From assembly GCA_000710935.1 (NCBI GenBank), contig BAYV01000009.1:146823-210822 (forward strand): a DNA stretch of 64,000 nucleotides, written 5' to 3'. Of this stretch, positions 22,142-31,395 are shown piece by piece. The DNA is from Iodidimonas nitroreducens (GTDB taxonomy: Bacteria; Pseudomonadota; Alphaproteobacteria; Sphingomonadales; Rhodothalassiaceae). The notes beneath the pieces were generated by a model, which ran no database searches, was not told the origin of the DNA, and saw only the letters and a list, made by a program, of their open reading frames with translations. Every line of letters starts with the position of its first letter. Within the stretch, counting starts at the first letter, position 1. The position numbers and the translations under genes are program-made.

Positions 22142-22598
22142 ATGGGATCTGGCCTGCTTATAAAGATGGCCAGAAATAGGCTGAAAAATTCACGCGAGCC
22201 ATCAGCAAAAAATGATAAAAAAAAGCCGGAAGTCTATAAAGACCCCCGGCTCAAGTCGGATCCTTTGGGGAGGATCGCCTCACGAAGAGGCTGAAGATAT
22301 ATTGCATCGCAATAATCAATTTTGCAACGCAAAAATGCAGTTGATCAAAAAATAATTTTCCTACCAGACTTAATGATTTGTTTATAAAATATAAATTTTT
22401 CAAAAGCTGGGCCTTGATATGCATTTCAAAAACGTGCTTTTTGGCCTGATTCATGGCTGAAAAACCACGCACTTCACCCCCTATTCGCCCCGCAAATTCG
22501 TTATCTGGAACACAATATGCTGCGGGCGAATAAAAACCTATTGAGAACATCCAATATTAAGAAATGCGAAAGGCACAAAGCCTAAAATCAAGCCTGGA
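22142..22598. other. Gene-free AT-rich stretch
   Basis: No convincing gene. A 99-codon minus-strand frame (22251-22550) has no family features and runs through the hairpin array at 22225-22291, which is listed separately as a small-RNA candidate. The right half is AT-rich and otherwise featureless. Confidence 0.4.
22217..22300 (-). ncRNA. Candidate small RNA 3' end: three hairpins and terminator
   Basis: Read on the minus strand, three stem-loops follow one another: GCCTC-ttcgt-GAGGC (22291-22277), GATCCT-ccccaa-AGGATC (22276-22259) and GCCGG with an inner GTCT/AGAC stem (22250-22225), followed by a run of eight T. The middle loop exposes CCCC after a CCT, a possible anti-Shine-Dalgarno sequence. 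No annotated gene lies upstream on this strand, so the terminator must end an unannotated transcript. The 5' end and promoter are not determined. Confidence 0.5.
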
Positions 22599-23195
22599 AT
22601 GACCCATAAAGACCACAGCATGCCCAGCCACAAATCATCGATAGATCCGGCTGTATCCCAGCCTGCACCGCTGACCGCCCGTCAATCGGCCTTAAAGCCG
22701 CATCTGGCGGCGGCCAATATTGATGAGCGATCTTTTTTGGCAACGGATTATCTTAATCATTACAATGAGGTGGTGATGCTTCTTGAGATGGCACCTGATA
22801 TGCCGGACATGCTTGAAGATGCCGCCGATTGGACCCCCAAAAGCTATCAGCAGCATTTCGCCGATAGCGGTTTTGCCGACAAGGCTTTGGCGATCGAAGC
22901 CTATGACCATGCGCCCGGCGCCTGCCGTCTGCTTTTCGATACGCTGCGCCTGAAGCTCGATGCCCTTTTGCTGCAAACGGTGGGCGATGTCGTGATGCTG
23001 GGTGATGATGCAAAGGCCATTGCCCGCCATCTGGAAGAGCCCTTAAAAGAAGCACAAAATCTATTATCCGCCCTTAATGGGGTGATCCACGGCAAGATCG
23101 AACAGCCCAGTTGCAGCCCTGCACAAGAGGAGAAGGGCGATCAGATCGAAAGCACCGCCGCCAGCCAGGCGGATATCGATGCCCTGTTCGATTAG
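22599..23195 (+). CDS. Hypothetical protein with FliM-like C-terminal motif
   Basis: 198 residues, soluble, mainly helical by appearance; no family recognised. Residues about 45-160 carry the conserved-looking segments 'YLNHYNEVVMLLEMAPDMPDML' and 'LLQTVGDVVMLGDDA'. The C-terminus ends SQADIDALFD, resembling the short motif at the FliM N-terminus (SQxxIDALL) that binds phospho-CheY; this is only a motif match. It stands alone between glnA and parE with an ATG at 22599. Confidence 0.7.
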   Translation: MTHKDHSMPSHKSSIDPAVSQPAPLTARQSALKPHLAAANIDERSFLATDYLNHYNEVVMLLEMAPDMPDMLEDAADWTPKSYQQHFADSGFADKALAIEAYDHAPGACRLLFDTLRLKLDALLLQTVGDVVMLGDDAKAIARHLEEPLKEAQNLLSALNGVIHGKIEQPSCSPAQEEKGDQIESTAASQADIDALFD

Positions 23196-23301
23196 GCGCG
23201 AATTTCCAAGAGTCTATAAGATGTGGTTGCCATCCCCCCCCTGATACCGCCTATATAATGGGCTTCATCATTCGCGTTTTCAGTTGAGAGTAAACGGCCC
23301 C

Positions 23302-25287
23302 ATGGCTGATCTGTTTCAAGACGTATCGCATACCCCATCCACTTATTCGGCTCAGGATATCGAAGTTCTTGAAGGTTTGGAGCCGGTGCGCCAGCGCCCG
23401 GGGATGTATATCGGCGGAACCGATGAACGCGCCCTGCACCATCTGGTGGCTGAAGTCATCGATAATTCGATGGATGAAGCCGTGGCCGGTCATGCCAATC
23501 GCATCGATGTTGAGATGCGCGATGATGGCAGCATCATCATTGGCGATAATGGGCGGGGCATCCCGGTGGATGAACATCCGAAATTTGCCCCCAAATCGGC
23601 TTTGGAGGTGATCCTCACCACCCTGCATTCCGGTGGCAAGTTCAAGGAAGGGGCCTATGCCACATCGGGCGGGCTGCATGGCGTGGGCATTTCGGTGGTG
23701 AATGCCCTGTCTGCGCATCTTGAGATCGAAGTGGCCCGCGAACGCACCCTTTATCGCCAGAGCTATGCCCGGGGGAAGGCCCTTGGCCCGCTGGAATGCC
23801 TTGGCCCGGTGCAAAATCGCCGGGGCACGCGGGTGTGCTTCATCCCCGATCCCGATATTTTTGGCGAAAAAGCCGCCCTCAAAGCCGCCCGAGTTTATAA
23901 GCTGGTGCGCTCGAAAGCTTATCTGTTTCGTGGTGTGGAAATCCGCTGGCGCTGCACTGAGGCCCTGATCGAAAAAGGAGACGACACGCCGCGCGAAGAT
24001 ACTTTGCATTTCCCCGGTGGGCTGGCCGATTTTCTGGGCGAAAGCCTGAAAGGCCGGACAATGGCCACAGAAACGCTTTTTGCCGGGATCGCGCAATTTC
24101 CCGATCAGGCCGGCAAAGTGGAATGGGCGATAGGCTGGCCGGAATTTGGCGATGGCCAGCTTTCCACCTATTGCAATACCGTGCCCACCCCCCAGGGTGG
24201 ATCCCATGAAGCCGGGCTGCGGATGGCGGTGCTGAAAGCCGTGCGCGCCTATGGCGAGATGACCGGCAATAAACGTGCCGCCCAGCTTGTGGCAGACGAT
24301 GTTTTCACGAATGCAGCCGCGATGCTGTCGGTCTTTATTAAAAATCCGCAATTCCAGGGCCAGACCAAGGAAAAGCTCTCAAGCCCCGAAGCCACGCGAT
24401 TGGTGGATAACGCCGTGCGCGATAGTTTCGATCACTGGCTGGCCGAACAGCCCGAGCGCGGTCAGGCGCTTTTAAGCTGGTCCATCGAACGCATGGATGA
24501 ACGCCTGCGCCGCCGCGCCGAACGCGAAGTGAAGCGCGCGTCTTATACCTCGAAGCGCCGCCTGCGCCTGCCCGGCAAGCTGACGGATTGTTCGCAGGAT
24601 AAAGCCGAGGGCACGGAAATCTATATCGTTGAAGGCGATAGCGCCGGAGGCTCGGCAAAGCAGGCCCGGGATCGTAAAACGCAGGCCGTTTTGCCCATCC
24701 GGGGAAAAATCCTGAATGTGGCCAGTGCCACCGCCCAGAAAATCGCTGCGAATCAGGAAGTGAAGGACCTGACCCTGGCCTTGGGCTGCGGCGTGCGGGA
24801 TCATTATAATGGCGATGCCCTGCGCTATGAAAAGGTCATCATCATGTGCGATGCCGATGTGGATGGGGCCCATATCGCCACCCTTTTGATGACCTTCTTC
24901 TTTCAGGAAATGCCGCAATTGGTGCGGGATGGCAGGCTTTATCTGGCCCAGCCGCCGCTTTACCGGCTGGCGAAGGGCGGGATCGTGCATTATGCCCGCG
25001 ATGATGCCCATAAAGATGCGCTGATGGCCTCGGTTTTTGCCGGAAAAACGAAGGTCGAGGTGTCGCGTTTCAAGGGCTTAGGCGAAATGCCCCCCGCCCA
25101 ATTGCGCGATACCACGATGGCGCGCGCCAGCCGCACGCTTTTGCGGGTCACTTTGCCCCAGCCGGGTGAAGGCTATCGGGTGATTGCCGATCTGGTGGGC
25201 CGATTGATGGGCAAGCGACCCGAGGATCGCTTTGCCTTCATTCAGGATCATGCCGAATTTGTGGATAAAAATGCGCTGGATGTTTGA
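23302..25287 (+). CDS. parE: DNA topoisomerase IV subunit B
   Basis: ATPase subunit of topoisomerase IV, which unlinks daughter chromosomes. The GHKL ATPase domain shows 'EVIDNSMDEAVAGHA' and 'GLHGVGISVVNALS'; the TOPRIM domain shows 'YIVEGDSAGGSAKQARDRKTQAVLPIRGKILN' type sequence and 'MCDADVDGAHI'. At 661 residues it lacks the roughly 170-residue insert that makes many GyrB proteins longer, which supports ParE. The ATG at 23302 (MADLFQ) is preferred to an upstream TTG at 23284. It converges with thiSG. Confidence 0.93.
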   Translation: MADLFQDVSHTPSTYSAQDIEVLEGLEPVRQRPGMYIGGTDERALHHLVAEVIDNSMDEAVAGHANRIDVEMRDDGSIIIGDNGRGIPVDEHPKFAPKSALEVILTTLHSGGKFKEGAYATSGGLHGVGISVVNALSAHLEIEVARERTLYRQSYARGKALGPLECLGPVQNRRGTRVCFIPDPDIFGEKAALKAARVYKLVRSKAYLFRGVEIRWRCTEALIEKGDDTPREDTLHFPGGLADFLGESLKGRTMATETLFAGIAQFPDQAGKVEWAIGWPEFGDGQLSTYCNTVPTPQGGSHEAGLRMAVLKAVRAYGEMTGNKRAAQLVADDVFTNAAAMLSVFIKNPQFQGQTKEKLSSPEATRLVDNAVRDSFDHWLAEQPERGQALLSWSIERMDERLRRRAEREVKRASYTSKRRLRLPGKLTDCSQDKAEGTEIYIVEGDSAGGSAKQARDRKTQAVLPIRGKILNVASATAQKIAANQEVKDLTLALGCGVRDHYNGDALRYEKVIIMCDADVDGAHIATLLMTFFFQEMPQLVRDGRLYLAQPPLYRLAKGGIVHYARDDAHKDALMASVFAGKTKVEVSRFKGLGEMPPAQLRDTTMARASRTLLRVTLPQPGEGYRVIADLVGRLMGKRPEDRFAFIQDHAEFVDKNALDV

Positions 25288-25314
25288 AACCCGGCGCTGC
25301 AAATCCGCTCGCGA

Positions 25315-26337
25315 TCAGATCAGGCCGGATAAGGGGCTTGAGGGATCGGCATAGCGTTTTTTCGGCATTCGCCCGGCCAGATAGGCATCGCGCCCGGCTA
25401 TCACCGCATGGCGCATGGCCCGCGCCATGCGGATGGGATCTTTGGCTTCGGCGATGGCAGTATTCATCAAAACCCCATCACAGCCCAATTCCATAGCAAT
25501 GGCCGCATCCGATGCCGTGCCCACCCCCGCATCCACCAGAACCGGCACGCGGGATTGCTCAACGATCAAGCGGATATTGACCGGGTTCTGGATGCCCAAA
25601 CCCGAGCCGATGGGCGCCCCCAATGGCATGATCGCCACACAGCCCATGGCATCCAATTCGCGGGCAAAAAGGGGATCATCGCTGGTATAAACCATCACCT
25701 TGAAACCCTCGTCGATCAGCACCTTTGCTGCCGCAAGGGTTTCGCGCATATCGGGATAAAGAGTGGCCTTATCCCCTAAAACCTCAAGCTTCACCAGATC
25801 CCAGCCCCCGGCTTCACGCGCCAGACGCAAGGTGCGCACCGCATCATCCGCCGTAAAACAGCCCGCCGTATTGGGCAGATAGGTTATGCTTTTGGGGTCG
25901 AGATAATCGGTCAGCATCGGCTGCGAGGGATCAGACAAATTGACCCGGCGCACCGCAACAGTGACGATTTCCGCCCCTGATGCCTTCACCGCCTCGGCCG
26001 TTTGGGCAAAATCACGATATTTTCCGGTGCCCACGATCAGCCGCGAGCGATAACGCACCCCGGCAACGACCAACGGCTCATCAATAAAGCTCTGATCCTC
26101 TCCGCCGCCCACGAAATGCACAATTTCAAGCCTGTCGCCATGGGCAATATCAACCGCGCCATAGGTGGATCGGGGCACGATCTGACGATTGCGTTCCAAA
26201 GCCACTTTCTGCGGGTCCAAAGATAAGCTTTGCAAAAGCGTTTGCGCCGTCATCGGCCCTTCAAAAGACCGCTCTTCGCCATTGATCGAAACAATAATCA
26301 CAGATACACCCGTATTTGAAAAAACGCGCCGGTTCAT
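25315..26337 (-). CDS. thiG: ThiS-ThiG fusion: sulfur carrier and thiazole synthase
   Basis: Thiamine biosynthesis. The N-terminal 65 or so residues are a ThiS ubiquitin-like carrier (begins VSINGEE, ends HFVGGG with the sulfur-accepting Gly-Gly), and the remainder is ThiG, which builds the thiazole phosphate ring from deoxyxylulose phosphate. ThiG motifs: 'LIVGTGKY', 'LPNTAGC', 'VKLEVLGD' and '[15 protein letters not shown]'. In the fusion the Gly-Gly end is internal, so thiocarboxylate formation would need cleavage or a different geometry. Start taken at ATG 26337; a GTG at about 26301 is possible. No TPP riboswitch was seen upstream. Confidence 0.93.
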   Translation of the reverse strand: MNRRVFSNTGVSVIIVSINGEERSFEGPMTAQTLLQSLSLDPQKVALERNRQIVPRSTYGAVDIAHGDRLEIVHFVGGGEDQSFIDEPLVVAGVRYRSRLIVGTGKYRDFAQTAEAVKASGAEIVTVAVRRVNLSDPSQPMLTDYLDPKSITYLPNTAGCFTADDAVRTLRLAREAGGWDLVKLEVLGDKATLYPDMRETLAAAKVLIDEGFKVMVYTSDDPLFARELDAMGCVAIMPLGAPIGSGLGIQNPVNIRLIVEQSRVPVLVDAGVGTASDAAIAMELGCDGVLMNTAIAEAKDPIRMARAMRHAVIAGRDAYLAGRMPKKRYADPSSPLSGLI

Positions 26338-26611
26338 TCTGGTGGCTCTATATGAAACGCGCGAGCAAACCGAAATGAACAACGCTTCAACCCTTCCCCT
26401 GAAATAATGCAAGGCCCGCTCTATTTCAAAGGCTAATCATAAGGAAAAGAAGCCCAAAGCGCTTTTCTGCATGCTTTTGTCGGTTTATACGCCTAAAACA
26501 AAGGGGATAAGATACGATGCCTTATATTAAGGCTCACGCCTTGCCTCAAAATGCCACCGCCCATCACGTCGTATAAAAGACCTGCGAACCAAAGACCGGA
26601 ATTGCCCTTCT

Positions 26612-27061
26612 ATGCTCCATATCCATGTTTTAAACGGCCCCAATCTCAATCTTCTCGGCACGCGTGAGCCGCATATCTATGGCGCCGAAACGCTCGATGA
26701 TGTTGAACAAAAGCTGGTCGCTTACGGCAAGGAGCATGATATCAGCTTCACCATGCGGCAAAGCAATCATGAAGGCCAATTGATTGATTGGCTGCATGAG
26801 GCCCGCACGAAAGCCGATGGGGTCATCATCAATCCCGGGGGGCTGACCCATAGTTCGATTTCTCTGGCCGATGCCGTGGCAGCGATTGCCATCCCGGTGG
26901 TCGAGGTTCATTTAAGCAATATCTTCGCCCGTGAGAGCTTTCGCGCCCATTCCACGATCAGTGCCGTTGCCACCGGCATCTTGACCGGCTTTGGCACCAC
27001 AGGCTATCTGATGGCAGCCCATGCGCTTGCTGCCCATTTATCCCGCACCGAAAAAGGATGA
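26612..27061 (+). CDS. aroQ: 3-dehydroquinate dehydratase, type II
   Basis: Shikimate pathway enzyme converting 3-dehydroquinate to 3-dehydroshikimate. The 149-residue protein has the type II start 'VLNGPNLNLLGTREPHIYG', with the catalytic Arg and Tyr in that segment, then 'NPGGLTHSSISLADA' and 'EVHLSNIFARESFRAHS' with the catalytic His. It stands at the head of aroQ-accB-accC, the usual order in Alphaproteobacteria; accB starts 7 bases later. Confidence 0.98.
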   Translation: MLHIHVLNGPNLNLLGTREPHIYGAETLDDVEQKLVAYGKEHDISFTMRQSNHEGQLIDWLHEARTKADGVIINPGGLTHSSISLADAVAAIAIPVVEVHLSNIFARESFRAHSTISAVATGILTGFGTTGYLMAAHALAAHLSRTEKG

Positions 27062-27068
27062 GACGTTC

Positions 27069-27569
27069 ATGTCAAAGCTGAAAGATGCCAGGGATTTGAT
27101 CCGGGAATTGGCGGATCTCCTTCAGTCATCAAACCTAAGTGAAATCGAGGTGGAAGACGAAGACATCCGCATACGGGTGGGGCGTCAATACCCAACACAA
27201 ACCGTGATGCAGGCCGCCGTTCCGTCCTCTTATGGCCCGTCTCAGGCCCCGGCCACATCCGAACCCGCATCCGCTGCATCTGCCCAAGGGTCTGGATCAG
27301 GATCTGCAGCCGCCGCACCGAGCCTTGAAAATCATCCCGGCATGGTGCCTTCGCCCATGGTTGGCACGGTTTATCTATCGCCCGAACCGGGGGCACCGGC
27401 CTTTTTCAAGGTTGGCGATAGCGTCAATGAAGGGGATACACTGCTGATCGTGGAAGCGATGAAGGTGATGAACCCCATCGCGGCCCCACGATCCGGGAAA
27501 ATTCTCCATATTCTGGTCTCTGATTCCCAACCGGTCGAATATGGCGAGCCACTTTTGATTCTCGAATAA
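27069..27569 (+). CDS. accB: Biotin carboxyl carrier protein of acetyl-CoA carboxylase
   Basis: Carries biotin between AccC and the carboxyltransferase in fatty-acid synthesis. The biotin-lysine motif VEAMKVMNPI is near residue 130, in an 80-residue lipoyl-like domain; an Ala/Ser/Pro-rich linker (residues 55-90) separates it from a short N-terminal helical region. The ATG at 27069 gives 166 residues and is preferred over an upstream in-frame start that lies inside aroQ. Confidence 0.97.
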   Translation: MSKLKDARDLIRELADLLQSSNLSEIEVEDEDIRIRVGRQYPTQTVMQAAVPSSYGPSQAPATSEPASAASAQGSGSGSAAAAPSLENHPGMVPSPMVGTVYLSPEPGAPAFFKVGDSVNEGDTLLIVEAMKVMNPIAAPRSGKILHILVSDSQPVEYGEPLLILE

Positions 27570-27584
27570 AGGGTGGCATTTGCA

Positions 27585-28943
27585 ATGTTCCAAAAAATTC
27601 TGATCGCCAATCGCGGCGAAATCGCCCTTCGCATCCATCGCGCCTGTCAGGAAATGGGCATCAAAACGGTGGCCATTCATTCCACCGCTGATGCCAGCGC
27701 CATGCATGTGCGCCTGGCCGACGAATCCGTGTGTATCGGCCCGCCATCCTCAACGGATAGCTATCTCAATATTCCGGCCATCATCGCCGCCGCCGAGATC
27801 ACGGGGGCGGAAGCCATTCATCCGGGCTATGGATTTTTATCGGAAAATGCCCGTTTTGCCGATATCGTTGAAGAGCATAATCTCACCTTCATCGGCCCCA
27901 CCGCCGAGCATATCCGCACCATGGGCGACAAGATCGCCGCCAAAGATACCATGAAGCGCCTGGGCGTTCCTGTGGTTCCCGGCTCGGATGGGGGCATCAC
28001 CGATGATGAAACCGCCTTTAAAATTTCCGATAGCATCGGCTATCCGGTGATCGTCAAGGCCGCTGCAGGCGGTGGCGGACGCGGGATGAAGGTCGCCCAA
28101 TCACGATCAGCTTTATCGGGTGCCCTGACCGCTGCGCGCACCGAAGCCCGGGCGGCTTTTGGCGATGATGCGGTTTATATCGAAAAATATCTCGGCCATC
28201 CGCGCCATATCGAAATTCAGGTTTTAGGCGATGGGCGCGGGCATGTGCTGCATTTAGGCGAACGCGATTGTTCCTTGCAGCGCCGTCATCAAAAAATTCT
28301 CGAAGAATCCCCCTCGCCCGTGATCAGCCTTGCCCAAAGAAATGCCATTGGAGAGCGCTGCGCCAAAGCCCTTGCGGATATCAAATATCGCGGTGCCGGG
28401 ACCATCGAATTTCTCTATGAAGATGGCGAATTCTTTTTCATCGAAATGAATACGCGCCTACAGGTCGAACATCCGGTCACGGAAATGGTCACCGGGATCG
28501 ATCTGGTCCGCGAACAGATCCGGGTGGCAGCGGGCGAAGATCTGCGCTTTGCCCAAGGCGACATCACCCTGCGCGGCCATGCCATCGAATGCCGGATCAA
28601 TGCCGAGGACCCCGCCAATTTTGCACCTTCCCCCGGCACCGTTACCGATTATCATGCCCCTGGCGGTTTGGATGTTCGGGTGGATTCGGCCCTTTATGCG
28701 GGTTATCGCATCCCCCCTTATTATGATAGCCTGATCGCCAAGCTGATTGTGCGCGGTGAAAATCGTGAAGATTGCCTGATGCGCCTGCGCCGCGCCCTTG
28801 AGGAATATGTGATCGCCGGGGTTAAAACATCGATCCCGCTGCATAAATTGCTGGTTGATAATCCGGATTTTCAAAGTGGAGACTATAATATCCACTGGCT
28901 GGAAAAATTTCTGAAATCACGGGCGGATCAGGGGCTTTCATAA
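27585..28943 (+). CDS. accC: Biotin carboxylase subunit of acetyl-CoA carboxylase
   Basis: ATP-dependent carboxylation of the biotin on AccB. The 452-residue ATP-grasp enzyme shows '[14 protein letters not shown]' at the start, the glycine-rich lid '[12 protein letters not shown]' near 160 and '[18 protein letters not shown]' near 290. It begins 15 bases after accB (ATG 27585; an in-frame GTG at 27573 would add four residues). Confidence 0.98.
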   Translation: MFQKILIANRGEIALRIHRACQEMGIKTVAIHSTADASAMHVRLADESVCIGPPSSTDSYLNIPAIIAAAEITGAEAIHPGYGFLSENARFADIVEEHNLTFIGPTAEHIRTMGDKIAAKDTMKRLGVPVVPGSDGGITDDETAFKISDSIGYPVIVKAAAGGGGRGMKVAQSRSALSGALTAARTEARAAFGDDAVYIEKYLGHPRHIEIQVLGDGRGHVLHLGERDCSLQRRHQKILEESPSPVISLAQRNAIGERCAKALADIKYRGAGTIEFLYEDGEFFFIEMNTRLQVEHPVTEMVTGIDLVREQIRVAAGEDLRFAQGDITLRGHAIECRINAEDPANFAPSPGTVTDYHAPGGLDVRVDSALYAGYRIPPYYDSLIAKLIVRGENREDCLMRLRRALEEYVIAGVKTSIPLHKLLVDNPDFQSGDYNIHWLEKFLKSRADQGLS

Positions 28944-28964
28944 AAGGCATCGGATGATAAACCC

Positions 28965-29615
28965 ATGGCGCGGCTAACCCCGGAATTATTGCTACGCGCT
29001 TATGCCTGCGGGCTTTTCCCTATGGCAGAAAGCCAGACAGCCAGCGATATTTTCTGGGTTGATCCTGAAAATCGCGGGATATTGCCGCTCTCATCCTTTC
29101 ATATATCGCGCAGCCTGAAACGGGTGGTGCGCAAGGATCTGTTTGATGTGCGGATCAATACCGCCTTTCGCGATGTGATGATCGGCTGCGCCAGCCCGGC
29201 CCCTGATCGGGCCGATACCTGGATCAATGAGCAGATCCTTGCCCATTATTGCCGCCTTCATGAAATGGGCGCCGCCCATAGTGTGGAATGCTGGCAGGAT
29301 GGCCAGTTGGTTGGCGGGCTTTATGGGGTGGATCTGGCGGGGGCCTTTTTTGGCGAAAGCATGTTTCACCGGGTGACCGATGCCAGCAAAGTGGCCATGG
29401 TGCATCTGGTTGCCCGGCTCAAATATGGCGGCTATCAATTGCTTGATACCCAATTTGTAACCGAGCATCTGCAACAATTCGGGGCCCGGGAAATCAACCG
29501 GGATGCCTATCATGAGCTTTTGAAATCAGCCTTGCGCGTTCAAGGGGATTTTTATTCACTGCCGGAAGGATTGTCGGGGGAAAGGGTTTTGCACGCCATC
29601 ACCCACACATCATAA
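28965..29615 (+). CDS. aat: Leucyl/phenylalanyl-tRNA-protein transferase
   Basis: N-end rule enzyme that adds Leu or Phe to proteins with N-terminal Lys or Arg, marking them for ClpAP. Motifs: '[11 protein letters not shown]', '[12 protein letters not shown]' and '[17 protein letters not shown]', followed by '[19 protein letters not shown]'. At 216 residues it is of usual size. It follows accC by 21 bases, and its last 64 bases overlap, tail to tail, the opposite-strand DUF2155 gene. Confidence 0.97.
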   Translation: MARLTPELLLRAYACGLFPMAESQTASDIFWVDPENRGILPLSSFHISRSLKRVVRKDLFDVRINTAFRDVMIGCASPAPDRADTWINEQILAHYCRLHEMGAAHSVECWQDGQLVGGLYGVDLAGAFFGESMFHRVTDASKVAMVHLVARLKYGGYQLLDTQFVTEHLQQFGAREINRDAYHELLKSALRVQGDFYSLPEGLSGERVLHAITHTS

Positions 29616-30052
29616 ACCGGATGCTCGAGCGCATGAAGGCCGGGGCTTGAGGCCATCATCCATCCGGTAAACAGACGATTCCTGTTGTCGTCGATCATTT
29701 CATCGATTTCCAGAAAAGCAAAGGTTTCCGGCTGTTCTTCAGGTGGTCGGGATTGGCAATGGCGGGATGTGATGATCAGGCTGCCAAATTCCACCGGCTC
29801 ATCTTCAGGGAGCTCAAGCTCGGTGATGCGCGCGGTAACCTTATCCATGGCGCGGGCAATGGTAATGGTTTTCACGCCGTCCTCTGGCTGATCTCTATCC
29901 TGTCCAGATAAAGGCTGATTGCTTTGCCCTATCGCGCCCTGCCCCATTATGGCCTGCGCCGATAATGGCGGGATCAACAAAGCACCCGAAAACACAAGGG
30001 CTAAAAAGAAGCCAACCGCAAGGGATAAGGGCAAGATGCGGCCTCTCATCAT
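29552..30052 (-). CDS. DUF2155 periplasmic protein
   Basis: Exported protein of unknown function, conserved in Alphaproteobacteria. An N-terminal signal-like hydrophobic segment ends around 'LIPPLSAQA'; the DUF2155 core is '[21 protein letters not shown]', a CxxxPPEE-like '[19 protein letters not shown]' and '[25 protein letters not shown]' with a final Cys. Start taken at 30052 (MMRGRIL); an upstream start at 30100 would overlap mlaD. It is the last gene of the NDUFA12-mlaD-DUF2155 set, a common alphaproteobacterial order. Confidence 0.85.
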   Translation of the reverse strand: MMRGRILPLSLAVGFFLALVFSGALLIPPLSAQAIMGQGAIGQSNQPLSGQDRDQPEDGVKTITIARAMDKVTARITELELPEDEPVEFGSLIITSRHCQSRPPEEQPETFAFLEIDEMIDDNRNRLFTGWMMASSPGLHALEHPVYDVWVMACKTLSPDNPSGSE

Positions 30053-30068
30053 CAGCCGGCCAAGCCCT

Positions 30069-30530
30069 TTATTCCTCGCTGCTGCTTGCCGGATCGCCAC
30101 TATAGACCGCCTTGGAAATCAGGCCAAACAGATCAATCGGCCCTTGGGTATCATAGACTTCTTCACCGTCAGACAGATATTCATCAAGCCCGCCCGGCTG
30201 CAATTCAACATAGGTATCACCCAAAAGCCCATCAGAGGTGATTTTGGCAAAGCTGTCGGTCGAAATTTCAAGGGATTTATCAACCGTGAAGCGCACCACG
30301 GCCTGATAGCTCTGAGGATCAAGGCGCTGCCCGGTCACGGTGCCGATCTTAATCCCGGAAATCCGCACATCCGCCCCGAGGGATAAGCCGCCCACCCGAT
30401 CAAAACGGGCCTGCAATTCATAGCCCGAGGCACTGCCCACATTCGTTGTGGTATAGGCGATATATAAAAACGCCCCGGCAACCGCCAGAACCACAGCCCC
30501 AATCATGGATTCAACGAGATTACCACCCAC
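30069..30530 (-). CDS. mlaD: MlaD-like MCE-domain lipid transport protein
   Basis: Inner-membrane anchored MCE protein that binds lipids in the periplasm as part of the Mla phospholipid transporter. One N-terminal helix (about residues 8-27) is followed by the MCE domain 'YELQARFDRVGGLSLGADVRISGIKIG'. I chose the GTG at 30530, since GGGAG sits 6 bases upstream and it gives the family start VGGNLVESMIG; a TTG at 30563 is the alternative. The other mla genes are not in the window. Confidence 0.85.
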   Translation of the reverse strand: MGGNLVESMIGAVVLAVAGAFLYIAYTTTNVGSASGYELQARFDRVGGLSLGADVRISGIKIGTVTGQRLDPQSYQAVVRFTVDKSLEISTDSFAKITSDGLLGDTYVELQPGGLDEYLSDGEEVYDTQGPIDLFGLISKAVYSGDPASSSEE

Positions 30531-30620
30531 GCCAGTCTCCCATCCCAAATTCAGCCGAAACAACCGCCAAAAGAACCATAGTCTGTTTCATTCTCGCATT
30601 AATTATCAATTGGGCCGCCT

Positions 30621-31001
30621 TCAATTGGGCCGCCAAGGCTCATAATCGCCCGTGGCCCGGTCGCGCCCGGTGGTTTTTTTCAGGCTGCCCGGGGGCGCAT
30701 AAGCCGCATCCGAACCCGTGAGATTGGGACGATGGGGCTTTTCCCAGGGCTTTGGCACATAGTGGCTTTGATCGGGCAGATCATTGGTGGTGCGGTGCAG
30801 CCAGCGGTGCCATTCCGGCGGCACGCGCGAGGCTTCGACCTCACCTTTATAAATGACCCAGCGGCGATCCCCTTGCCGCGCCTTATAATAGATATTGCCA
30901 TCCTGATCCTCGCCCACACGCTCGCCTTTGCGGGCGGTAAAAAGCGCGGTGCCGATGGTTGCCCCATTCCACCAGGTGAATAGCTTTTGAAACACAGTCA
31001 T
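30621..31001 (-). CDS. NDUFA12-family complex I accessory protein
   Basis: Bacterial homologue of the mitochondrial B17.2 (NDUFA12) subunit, found in complex I of Alphaproteobacteria, where it binds near the NuoG/NuoI end of the peripheral arm. 126 residues; family features are 'GTALFTARKGERVGEDQDGNIYY', 'RRWVIYKGEVEASRVPPEWHRWLH' and a Pro-rich C-terminus 'YVPKPWEKPHRPNLTG'. It lies far from the nuo operon here but probably works with it. Confidence 0.93.
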   Translation of the reverse strand: MTVFQKLFTWWNGATIGTALFTARKGERVGEDQDGNIYYKARQGDRRWVIYKGEVEASRVPPEWHRWLHRTTNDLPDQSHYVPKPWEKPHRPNLTGSDAAYAPPGSLKKTTGRDRATGDYEPWRPN

Positions 31002-31395
31002 CTTGCGATCTCGTCCCTTGTGTCATCGCTATGGATCGGCTGCAAAGCATCGACCCGAAAAACGCCGGGACTATGGCAAGTTCAGGCCAAAAGGTCCAGC
31101 GCTAGATCATCCATTGTCATGCAGCATAATCCCATTCCTCATGAATGGCGATCAAAGCTGCGCGAGTGAGTTTGGGAGTCGGCAAAATGGGGGACTTCCA
31201 GGCCCCCCCTGTCAATAAAACAATTGTAGAAAGATCGCTTGCGACTCCCATGATTCAGACTAAACTTGGTGTCTGCTTGGATGGACATGCCCATATCTAT
31301 GGTCATCGGCTTGCTGATAGCCGCATGTTTTTGCATGTCGGACAGGACCAAAAGCACAGATTTTATAAACGTTACAATAAGGCCAGGGGGAAGAC
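31002..31395. other. Gene-free stretch upstream of nrdJ
   Basis: Should hold divergent promoters for NDUFA12 and nrdJ. I see no cobalamin riboswitch boxes and no clear NrdR boxes. A GC-rich hairpin GGGGG-acttccagg-CCCCC sits near 31188-31206 without a T-run. Frames here have no family features. Confidence 0.4.

Noticed and set aside
22251..22550. 99-codon minus-strand frame between glnA and the hypothetical gene
   Set aside because: No recognisable features, AT-driven composition, and it runs through the hairpin array; a non-coding RNA fits better.
26338..26611. Possible TPP riboswitch upstream of the thiS-thiG gene
   Set aside because: Neither the CUGAGA box nor the ACCUGAUCUGG-like box was found on the minus strand.
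31002..31395. Possible cobalamin riboswitch for nrdJ
   Set aside because: No B12 box or associated stems seen; only an isolated GC hairpin.
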